Part shown: piece by piece, positions 53,717 through 64,000 of the stretch
Layout: each line of letters opens with the position of its first letter
How positions within the stretch are numbered: position 1 is the first letter of the stretch
NCBI GenBank assembly: GCA_949130485.1
Contig: OX422197.1
Coordinates: 5,806,193-5,870,192, forward strand
DNA length: 64,000 nt
Reading direction: 5' to 3'
From: Agelas oroides
Lineage: Eukaryota; Porifera; Demospongiae; Agelasida; Agelasidae
The notes under the pieces: model-generated
Databases searched by the model: none
What the model was told of the DNA's origin: nothing
What the model saw: only the letters and a program-made list of their open reading frames with translations
Program-made: the position numbers and the translations under genes

Positions 53717-56700
53717 ACAGTCATCCATCAGGCTCAAGAACTCAAAAAGGAAGGAGACTTGCTTCTTGCAGACAGGAAAATTAAACTTGCACTTCAACAG
53801 TATGCCCATGCAATTGAGATAATTTGTCAGCTACATACAAAGAGTGAACCTGCTGAGTGGAAACCGGGAAAAAAGGAGTTAGCTGGGCTACATTTGAGTT
53901 CTGCTATAGCCTGTAACAAGTTGCAACTTCACAAAGATGCACTTCAGCATGCCAAGGAGTGCCTGGAATTGGATTCAAGCTGTAAAGAGGTAGCAATATT
54001 ACATTTGATGTGTATGGTTATGTATTGTTGCATACACATATAGTTACATGTATGTATATACAGTGGAACCCCGCTTAACAGACACCCCTCAACAGCAGAC
54101 TGTTTTATGAAACCTGAGCCAGAAGTATGATCTATTTTTACATCATTCCTCTTGTATAATTATAGGCTTATTTGGAGTCTGCCAAAGCCCTTCGAGGGAT
54201 GTCCCAGTCACTGAAAACCAAGACCAATAGGGAGCTAATAAGTGCAGTGTCCAACTACATTCAATACTTTAAATGTGTCCAGACTACAGACATTGAGTCA
54301 GCTATTGAATCACTCAGTGAAGCAATTCTCCTTGGTGCAAATGTCCCTGGTATGTGAATCTCTTAACATGCATCAGAAGCAAACTGTGTATGCAGCTACA
54401 CTGTGGTGATTCCAGACCTGGGCAAGCCTGGGCATTACCCGGGTAAAATTCTGGTCAATTGTGGATATTGCTTATGGAAACTCGGCTGTGACATAGTGGC
54501 TCTGCCACACGTGTCGCCTGCCCGGGTACTCTGAAACCGCCAATGCAGCTACATGCACAGTATTGACATGCAGGGATGCTTTTTGTGACATGATTCATAT
54601 TGCCAAATGCTATGGCCCATGTTCTACTATTTTATGTGTGTTACTATCCAACTACAGTCCTGCACAGTGGGTGGCTCTGCATAACATCTAGGCCCATTTT
54701 GTTAGTAGGATGTGGTTCATTTCTTGTTCATGCATAATAGCTGGTACATGTGTATAACAATTGAACTTGCAACCAGCACAATATATTTATAGACAGTTGT
54801 CATGCTTGAGTGTGTGACATATCTACTTATCACCACAGGGTGCACTGAGTGTCTGCAAAAGGTGGTAGTACGACCAGAATTTGCAACGAAACTATTGCAG
54901 AATCTAGTTTCCAAAAAAGCCTCAAAGACTACACACATTTTATTCTTGCTTGAACAGATGCCAAGGTCTATAACCACGAGAGTTGTTCCCGTACAACATT
55001 TATTTGATGCTTCTCAAGTGAATGTCTTGAATGTCATTAATAAAGAAGACATTGATGAAAACATGCTGCAAAAGTTAACAGAATGTGGCATGGAGATTGA
55101 GTGTGTTCACATTGAGAAGGCAATTGAAGTTCTGCCAGATAGAGAGAATACACTACCTGTGTTGGACTTTCTGATTGACCACACCCATGCTCAATCTGAT
55201 CAGCTTACACCAATATGCCACAAATCAATAAAGTCCCAAAAAACTATGATTTCCTCGTGCTTGATCAAGCATGGAGCCAGGCCCCAGCCTCGTGAGGTAA
55301 TGTCTCTGGTGGAATCTAGTGCAAAATTTTATCCTCTTTTCATAGTGTATCTTGCTCAAAGTGACATCTGTGACAAAGGATATCGAACTAAACTTTTCAA
55401 AATTTCTTGCGAGCAGATGAAAAATAGTCCAGATTACAATGACACAGCTTTAAAGGTTTTGAAGTCTGGTCCCATTGATGCCACAGATATTGATTTGGGA
55501 ACTCTATTCAAATCTTCCGTTGAACTCTTACACAATCCCTTGTTGATCAAGCAATTGCTGGAAGCTGGGGTCAGTGCAGAATCGTCTCTTGCTCTTCATC
55601 CATTAACTCTTGTGATGAGATACAAAGAAATTGACTGTGAAACAAGAAATGCAATTGTATGTATGCTCCTAGAGAAAGGAGCCAGTTGTGAACAAGTTTC
55701 ATCTCCAGGGACTACATCACTTCATGTGGCCACAAAGCTTGCTCTGGAGACCAGTATGTTGAATTGTCTGGTTAATTCATCCATCCATTCATCCATTCAT
55801 TTATCCATTCATCCATTTATCAATGCATCCATTTATCAATGCATCCATTTATCAATGCATCCATTTATCCATCAATACTCTTCATTTATTGCAACACCGC
55901 TTATGCATAGTAAAACAGATGTCAAGGAGTTGCATAAATAGCATCATGATGTTCAAAAAAATAAATAGATGTATTTTAATGCTATACAAGTAACTGCTAG
56001 GCAACAGTAAGTTCAATTTGAGTACATATTCATGTCCACTTACCACATAATTTTCATGTCATTTTTACGAAAAGCCTGGGAAAGTGGTACTAGATGGCAA
56101 AACCTTAGATATAGTCTTTTATGTGTGCCTACATTAGGCCGTTTACTCACATAAAATCATGTTTTACAGTTTAAAGTACATGTAAGTAAAAGCATGTCTT
56201 GCTATCCATTTGCCCACCAAGTGATGGAAGCTAGTTAGGTAGGGGGCTAGGAATGTCTCTAGCTATCAATGATGTAAGTGTTAACCAAAACCCCATAGCG
56301 TAATGGGTAATACATTGCTCTTGAGCTGAAGGTTATGGGTTCAAATCTCAAAAGGGTTGATTCTTTTATCAAACAGCTTTTTTGACCTGTACCATTGTTT
56401 ATGCTCCCTTTACTTACTGACAATAACACGTTCAATGCAGCATGTATATTGTACATGAAGCTATGTCTAAATGACTCAAGTGTAAGATAGACAACACTCT
56501 TTGACTTTTAACTGTTGAAGCAATACCATAACTTGGAGAGTTTACTGAGCTTATCGTAGTAGATTGAAAACAATTGCGTTTCGGTCAGTGGACCTTCATC
56601 AGCTGTAATGACTAATAGCACAGATACACAAGAATAAATAGTGATACGGACTGATAGTAGATAGGATGTGACATGATGTGATAATTATACTGAGGTGTGA

Positions 56701-59700
56701 CCTGTATCGTCACCCTTCACCATCTCAGTATAATTATCACATCACGTCACATCCCATCTACCTATCAATCCGTGTCACTATTTATTCCTATTTATTCCTA
56801 TGTATCTGTGCTATTAGTCTTTACAGCTGATGAAGGTCCATGGACCGAAACGTTCTGTAACAATTGTGTGTCAATCTGCTACGATAAGCTCAATAAACTC
56901 TCCAAGTTATTACTACACGTACCAATGAGAATCTACGAGATTAAGCAATACCATGTTTTTTTCTGCAGGTGATGCTCGAGTTATTGAGTTGGTTGCCAAG
57001 ACCTTTCCATTTCCAGACAATGGGAAGGTAGTTGATAGCCGGGGTGATACACCCCTCCACCTAGCAGCAAAGCATACAAAAAACAAACATGCTGCTCTTA
57101 AAGTATCTGCAGCACTGTGCCAGTACCCTCTTGACCCAACTGTAAAGGACAAAAGCAAAAATCACAAGCAGGCAATTGACTATATTTTGCCTTCTGACCC
57201 ACACTATGCTGTGATAAGAGATGCTGTTATAAAATTCCAGTCAAGTGCTCAGCAGAGAACCAAGAAGAGGAGACATAAGAAACATTCAAAGGTTGCTGAG
57301 GTACCAGAAGCTAGTGCAAATATACCTGTAACTCCAGCTAAATCCTTTCCTGAACTTCAGGAAGATAATGTTTTGATAAGTCCAAGTGAACTGGTACAAG
57401 AATGTATTTCCTCTACTCCTGCTCCTCAAACACTTGCAGAAGGTGAATCAAGTTCCATTTGTGACTCGCAAAATGCTAGTTCTACCATACAAACTGTGCA
57501 TGATTACTGCATCCAAAAAGATTCACAGGATGGTTCAAAGTATTCTAAACAACTTGGGCCTGACCACGAGGATTACTCTGCAATATCTAGATCTGCTGAA
57601 GTCCCCTTCATGAAAAAGAAAAGAAAAGCTACAATATTAAGTAGTGCAAGCAATAGTGGACTGACTGAAACAGAGACACTTGGCAGGTATATTGATGCTC
57701 TAAAGGAGAAAGAACAATCTTATTTTGCAACAAGAAATAAAACAGAAAGCAGTGATTCAGAAAGTGACAGTAATAGTGATGATGACATTCTTCCAGACTA
57801 TCTTTATGAGTATGAAATTGAAGCTGTAGCTGATGATGAAGATGAACCAAAGCCAAAACCAAAGCAGATTTACTCAAGCACTAGTGAAGCTCAGTTATCA
57901 AGCGTGGATCCAAATGTTGAAGCTAAAAGTGATGATCTTGAGTCCTTGCTTTGCTATAGGGGCTTTGATGGTCTCGAGTGGGAGGTTGAATGTACAGCTA
58001 AGGTTCTCAAGTTTCTGAAACACAAGAAAATGCCTAAAGTTCTGCGCAAAGAAATAGTGGAATCTGTGTACATGTTAGTTAGTGAGATGGCTGACCGAAA
58101 AAACTATCATCTTGAACATAGGAACCCTGATGTCTATGGTACAGTTGTAAAACGGCAGAATATGGTATTGCTGTGGGAAAAAGCAGTACAGTTTTCTGCC
58201 AAGTTCACAAATGATGCCAAGCAGCCCATTTACGTAGAAGTCATTCGTATTTGGGACATTGTTGAAAAGGCAAGCGTTTCACAATGTGTTAAGAATATTG
58301 TAAGATCACACCAGCAGGGAAGTGAGTCCACAAATGCTATTTGTTGCAAACTGGATGAGCTTCCTCATAGTGGTCAAGGTCCACGCATGTTTAAAACCTG
58401 CACTGATAAGTTCAGCTTACAATTTGTTCCACCAGCCAGCCCTGCAGCAAATGAATACAATGTAGTTGTCTTTCATGATTTTTCATCGACACTTGTGAAG
58501 AAGCTATTGACTGCTACAACTTCAGATTATGATGCACCAATGAAAACCTGGCCAGAAGAGCACAGTATCATCACCTTGACAGATAATAAATCTATTCTAC
58601 TTCTTGGGCGAAGTGGTACTGGGAAAACTACTTGCTGCTTGTACAGAATGTGGAATCAGTTCAAATCCTATTGGAGCAAGGAACCCACTGAAGCTATGAT
58701 CCCCAGAGAGAAGCCTCGAGTAGCATTTTCATCATCTGTTGATGAAAGTTTATCTGGCTCCATGGCAGCAGAATATCCTTCTGATGTCAGCTTTGATTGC
58801 TCACAAGACCATATGAAACTACAAAGTCACACTGCTGCAGACGCCAGTTTAAGTCCAACATCAAGCATACCAGTTTTTGAACACCTTCATCAAGTGTTCA
58901 TCACCAAGAATAGCCACTTGTGCAATCAAATAAGAAAGCACTTTTACAAAATGGCAGCAACTTGTGATTTTGCCAATAGTCACATAGCCTATAGGAAGAA
59001 GAAGTCATCGAAAATCCTTGCAGAAATTCCAGACTTTGCTTATCCACTCTTTCTAACCTCCCAGCAATTTTGGATCATGCTGGATGGCTCTCTGGAAGGT
59101 GAACCCTTCTTCCCCAGGACAGAACATGGAACACTTTCAGTGAAGATACTAAACTCGGAGTATGATCCAGTTGGGGTTGAAGATGGTAATGAGGTGAAGA
59201 CATACATAGAAGTGGACTCTATCTACTTTGAAGATAAAATATGGAAAAACATACCAGGAAGAAACCAAGCTCAAGGAATAGATCCACTTTTAGTGTGGAT
59301 GGAAATTAAATCATTCATTAAGGGCTCTACCCGTGCATTGCAAAGTGAAAGTGGAGAACTTAGTGAAAAGGAATATCTTTCACTTGGGGAAAGTATGGCC
59401 TCAAATTTTCCTGGAATCCGTCCAGTTGTATACGAACTTTATAAAGCCTACAAATCTTACCGCCAGTCTCATCGATATGAAGAACAAGTGTTATTTGATG
59501 AGTGTGACCTAATTCATCACTTGTACAAACGCCTACTCCAAACTAGGGATCCCAAATGGTCCATCCATAATTTCTACGTTGATGAAGTTCAAGACTTCAC
59601 ACAGGGTGAACTTCTTACACTATTATGCTGCTGTAATGACCAGAATGGTCTTTTTTTCACTGGAGATACTGCACAAAGCATTATGCGTGATGTAGCATTT

Positions 59701-62700
59701 CGATTTGAAGACTTGCGTTCCCAGTTTCACGAATTTCAAAAGGTTTTAAAACAGGTGACAATTCCAGACATTCACATTCTTTCCATTAACTACCGATCTC
59801 ATTCAGGGATCTTGGAGATGGCAGGAAGTGTACTTACCCTTCTAAAAGAATACTTTCCAAAGTCATTGGACATACTACCTGTTGATAGGGGCATGTTTCA
59901 GGGTCCCTCTCCTGTTCTAGTTGAATGTTGTGATGAAGAAGATCTTAAGCTTTTACTTGCAAGCAACAAAACAGTGGCTCCAGTAATTGAATTTGGGCAT
60001 CATCAAGCCATTATTGTTCGGACAAAAGAAAGTATTGAAAAGCTGCCAAAGTTTATGAAACAGAGTATTGTTTTCACTGTTTTTGAAGCTAAAGGATTGG
60101 AATTTGATGATGTTCTTCTATACAACTTTTTTACGGACTCGCGGGTATGTTGTGAATTTAATATGCCATAAAAAAATACATAGGCTGAAAGCATGCAAAC
60201 AATGTACGTATGGAGATGATAGCATAAATGCAAATACTGGTATATATAGTACTCCATGCATTTTTACATCACAAAGTAAAGTAAAATGGCAAAAGCAGGA
60301 CACTGGACTTAACTTAGTTGACATCCTAATCAGGAATGCAACTTATTTTTAGTCAAGAACAGTTAATAACTAGGGTAGAGAAAGACCTATCAGTGCATGC
60401 TGTGTGGAAATATGATGTACGGATGGAATTTAGTAGGTGTTTATGCAACACCCTACCGTTATTGCATACTTAGTAGGATTGCCACCCATCATCTTTTCAT
60501 TATTCTTGGCGAGAGAGAGAGAAAGACAACTGAAATTGGCTGAGTTCTCTAGCCTGGCAGATTTGCTTCCAATCCTTTGTCATTGGTCCAGTTGATCAGT
60601 ATTAAGTGTCTGACTTTTATTAGGAAGGTTCAGGGTTCAATTCCCAGGTGAATGGTTTTTCACTGGCTTACATCACTTTTATAAAATGTTATCAAAGATG
60701 AAGATTAGGTGCTTGTGGAGTGAAACATCCATGTTACATTACATATAGAGAGTGTAACTATTCCAATCAAATAGCAGATGCTTACTTTATTATCATTTTT
60801 TCCAGGTGGATGATGCATGGAGGGTAGCTTCACAGTATTTGCAGGACAATAAAAAGTACATCAAGGATGCATTGCATAGATTTGGAAATTCCCGGCCACG
60901 CAGACTTAATGAAATGAGAGACAAGTCTTTAAATGCAGAACTGAAACATCTCTACACTGCTGTAACTCGAGCAAAGCGAAAATTATGGATTTTCGATTCT
61001 GATGAATGCAAAAGGTTGCCAATGTTTAACTTTTGGTACAAACAATGTCTTGTTGAGGTCATTGGAACTGAAAATATTTCAGATGAACACGGTATTTCAT
61101 TTTCAGCTGTATCCAGTCCAGGTGAATGGAAGATCCGAGGGGACAACTTTAAAAGACGAAAGTATTGGGAACAGGCTAGACTCTGTTATCAGAATGCAGG
61201 TCGCCAGGACCTTGAAACTGCTGCACAGGCTTTCCTAATATCCAATCAACTTTTATCAAAGACAGCACAGAGAAATGTCACACACATTACTGCAGCTCTC
61301 GCTTTTTTGGAGAGTGATGAACTTAATCATGACGTTGAATTTCTGACCATAGCAGCACACCATTTAATATCCGCCGAGAGATATTCTGAAGCTGCATTGG
61401 TGTATGAAAAACTAGGCAAGGTATGTAACTCTACATCAATAATTGTCTTAACCTTTATAAAACAGGAAAAAAACTATAATCAGTATAATTTATCCCATGG
61501 AGCGCGTAGCAATGATAATTAAGATACCACAATTTCTAATTGAACGTGTATATGTACATGTGCTATTCACTTGAACTTTGAACTCAGCTAAGTTACAAGG
61601 TACAAGTTATCGAACTTTTTTGTAACCAAGATGAAGTCATGGAGACTGATTCACAACTAGCTAAGACATCAAAACTACACAAAAAAGCCGTGTGAAGGGC
61701 AACTCGAAGCAGTTTTTGCAATATTGCCTTTTGTTGCAACATTGTGCTCCATTTATTTTAAGTAAGACAGCAGGTTTCGTCATTCATATCTTTCCTTTTC
61801 GAGTACCATTTACCGTTGCTTTCATTGCAGCTACCTATTTCATCTGTATCTACTCAAAAATGTTTCCACCCACGTAATGTATGTGATCTGAGCTGGGCCA
61901 ATACCTGGAGGCTCCACCCCCAGCAATTTACCACCAAGCTTCAGACATTGTGAAAGCTAATTACTGGTTGCATGTGCCTAATAGCAATACTCCTGCTATT
62001 GAGCAGCTCTAGCCCTCCATTAGGCCCAGCTCATCCCTCACAAGAAAGGAGTGATGTATATGTGTGGGTTGAACTAGCTACCCTGTATATACACAGTAAG
62101 GAGATTAAAATGTGTCAGCTTAAAATCCAGATCTCTAAATCACCATGTAGCTAGATTCAAGGAATAACTATACAGTGTATGTACTACACAAACTGTGATA
62201 ATTTTTAAGGTATGCTCGTCAGTTTGGCTGCATTTCAATATCCAAATTTTTAAATTTCTTTCCCTCTAAACAGGTGGAAAAAGCTGTGAGTGCTTACAAC
62301 AAAATCAGAGATTTTGACAATGCATCTAGAGTACTAGAGGAAGCAGGTAACTATTCCAGTGCAGTGAAAATATTTTGTGATGCAGGAATGAGTGTTAAAG
62401 CACTAGAAAGTTCAAGAAGGTATGAAAAGAAAGCCCTTCCTTTGGATCCAGAATTTAAAACTATCCCATTGGCCCAACGTTTTGCAAAGCTTTATTCTGA
62501 TCAAAAACACGTTAAGAAATTAACTGAAGTTTTGCAATTTCTTCCCATTGTAAGCCAAAAAATTGTGTTCCTGAAGCATGCTGAGGCATTTGAAGCAGCA
62601 CTTGAATTACACATTCAGCAACTTGAGTACAATGAAGCACTTCGCTTAATCTTGGCAAGAGGATGTGGGTGGTATGATAAGGCAAAGCAACTGCCTTTGG

Positions 62701-64000
62701 ATAAGACCGAGTTGGTCATTCAGAAAGCCAGATCCTGCATTGATAGCCACCCAAGTGAAATGGTACCCATGCTTGAAGGACTCCTTCAGAACAGTGACAG
62801 TAAGGTAAGGGTCAATGCATGTATTTTATTAGCAAGATCCACAATGAAAATTCAAAATTGTGAAGCTGCTGTGGACATGAGCAAACAGTATAATAACGCT
62901 GTTGCAGAAGTGGAAGCTTTACAACTGTTAGATGAATGCTTGTGTAGAGAAATGTTGCAAAACGTTGCCGAAAAACCTATTACACAGTTACACCCAGACA
63001 TCTTCCAAGACCTAGACATTATTTTCCATGGCACAACACCTTCTACCCATGAGTTTCTGTTGAGAAAAAGTTCAAAAAGTAAAACTGACTGTTCGGTAGT
63101 GGCTATGAGTGCTTACAGAAAGCTGCAGGACAGTAAGTTTACCCCAAAACGGTCATCAGGATGCCTTAGGACACTCAGAAGACTTCTGAATTTTGCCAGT
63201 AAAGCTCGAGAGCTTGTGGACATGTTTACATTTGAAGGTGATTCCAAGAAAGTTGAACATTATTGTGCTGACTTCTTTGGAATCACTGCAGTTGAAAAAG
63301 ATGCAATTTATAAAAAAGCTCTAAAAGAATCTGACGAGCTAAAGCTTTTAGAAATTGTGAACAGAAAAGACAAAGGCCTGTATTTACTACCGAATGAACA
63401 GCAAGACATCTGGGTTTGTAAACTCATTCCTAAAAAGCATGTTGAAAACCGAAAAAGAAAGCACTCAGATTTAGATGGCATGTACCTTTTAGATAAAGGA
63501 GAAGTGCACAAGATGGTTGCAGCCCACTACACAAAGTATCTCAGATCAGTACTAAAGAGGTTGCATTTCTGGGTAAAGGGTACTGTGTTCTACAGAATCT
63601 TCCAAAACTCGTTCCATGCACAATGGTCACTGTCAAGTGCAGGCCTACAAGAATATTTGGAGTGCTTGTGCACTATTGTAAGGTCCTGTAAAGTTGCAGA
63701 GGTTGCCAAACATTATTCTGAAAGGAAAATGCAAGATGCTCTTTTGTCGGTTTATTCATTGAAATCTGCAATGTATATTCCTTTTGCAAGTAGGGATCTT
63801 GATACCATCCGGAAATCTTTGAAACGCTTAAATCCAAAAATTCACATGGATAAGGAAAGTGAGTACCTGTACACTAACACAACAGCAGCTACTGATCTCC
63901 TACTGCAACTGTGGCAGTTCTTCAGTGTTCTAGGACATGATGTTGAAGAGCTTAAACGGAGACTTGAACGGAATTTAGAGAAAGAACTAGATGATCCATT
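53717..64000 (+). CDS. TRANK1: TRANK1-like protein: TPR, ankyrin and SF1 helicase-like domains (5' start unresolved, 3' open)
   Basis: Exons 53717-53989, 54166-54349, 54839-55753, 56969-60144, 60806-61420 and 62274 to the edge join in phase to ~2,296 codons. Two TPR-rich exons come first (LADRKIKLALQQYAHAIEII; DALQHAKECLELD), then ankyrin-like repeats ending SRGDTPLHLAAKH. A charged linker follows, then a UvrD/SF1-type ATPase: Walker A GRSGTGKTT (58606-58632), DEVQDFTQGE (59581 on), GDTAQSI, INYRSH (59785 on), EAKGLEFDD (60085 on) and YTAVTRAKR (~60952). All nucleotide-binding motifs are intact. The helical region past 61 kb matches the family's long C-terminal part. Vertebrate TRANK1 is a poorly understood ~2,900-residue protein. 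No Met occurs in the first exon, so the start lies upstream: either an unrecognised exon or the death-domain gene, whose exon at 47827-48629 ends in the required phase. Confidence 0.9.
55779..55875. repeat. (TCCATTCA)n-type tandem repeat
   Basis: TCCATTCATCCATTCAT-like units pass into three copies of a 17-bp unit, ATCCATTTATCAATGCA. It begins 25 bp after the TRANK1 exon donor at 55754. Confidence 0.85.
56285..56350 (+). repeat. tRNA-like sequence, probably a SINE head
   Basis: ATAGCGTAATGGGTAATACA resembles a polymerase III A box and ATGGGTTCAAATCTC a B box, at tRNA-like spacing. The anticodon arm does not fold cleanly, so I do not call a tRNA gene. Confidence 0.4.
56528..56912. mobile_element. 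385-bp palindromic element with two hammerhead-ribozyme-like cores
   Basis: The arms of ~180 bp are inverted copies meeting near 56715; the outer ends are ATAACTTGGAGAG and CTCTCCAAGTTAT. Each arm contains the hammerhead core: CTGATGA, a GGTCC/GGACC or GGTC/GACC stem II, and GAAAC, on the minus strand at 56602-56578 and on the plus strand at 56827-56851. Such cores are known from Penelope-like elements and small retrozymes. I could not fold convincing stems I and III, so self-cleavage is unproven. It lies in the TRANK1 intron before the exon at 56969. Confidence 0.6.

Overview
The window is animal genomic DNA: genes are split by GT-AG introns, intergenic DNA and introns are full of short non-autonomous transposons, and the gene set is metazoan (cytoplasmic dynein heavy chain, KDM8/JMJD5, AIF1, TRANK1). 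Several death-domain genes, a TRANK1-like gene and a decayed copy of a cysteine-rich multi-pass membrane family that I associate with sponges suggest a sponge, probably a demosponge. That assignment is inference, since no ribosomal or mitochondrial marker is present.

Layout. 0.2-0.7 kb: first coding exon of a DYNC1H1-like dynein heavy chain, minus strand, running off the left edge. 0.7-6.2 kb: non-coding, with a 2.3-kb element carrying ~415-bp terminal inverted repeats and a cluster of small palindromic elements. 6.3-7.2 kb: an apparently intronless gene for a membrane-anchored or secreted AID/APOBEC-like deaminase. 8.9-13.2 kb: a complete six-exon KDM8 gene. 13.7-17.9 kb: a complete seven-exon AIF1 gene on the minus strand, convergent with KDM8. 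17.9-22.5 kb: repeats. 22.6-31.9 kb: a complete ten-exon gene for a Kelch propeller - coiled coil - death-domain protein. 33-36.5 kb: a decayed multi-pass membrane gene followed by a broken partial duplicate of the Kelch-death gene's 3' exons. 36.9-42.4 kb: transposons, including a 2-kb fold-back element with a 19-bp subterminal motif. 43-48.7 kb: a second death-domain gene with a transposase relic in its large intron. 53.7-64 kb: a TRANK1-like gene (TPR, ankyrin, SF1 helicase-like), open at the right edge.

Functional themes. The deaminase, AIF1, the two death-domain genes and TRANK1 are all families with known or plausible roles in immunity, inflammation or cell death, but linkage alone does not show that they cooperate. 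The most interesting protein-level items are the deaminase, the Kelch-death architecture, and the possibility that the second death-domain gene splices in phase onto TRANK1 to give one death-TPR-ANK-helicase protein.

The repeat landscape is informative. A TAGCCTCGTTCCCAGG-ended MITE family has exact 8-bp target-site duplications at three copies (7.3, 11.1 and 42.3 kb), which points to a hAT-type mobiliser. Other items are a second 8-9-bp TSD family (TAGTCTCGC ends), a TTAA-flanked element, a tRNA-derived SINE in three copies, a palindromic element carrying two hammerhead-ribozyme-like cores, and a minisatellite that spans two KDM8 introns and is interrupted by one of the MITEs. Exon boundaries were set by hand from GT-AG sites, reading phase and family similarity; no alignment or transcript evidence was available.
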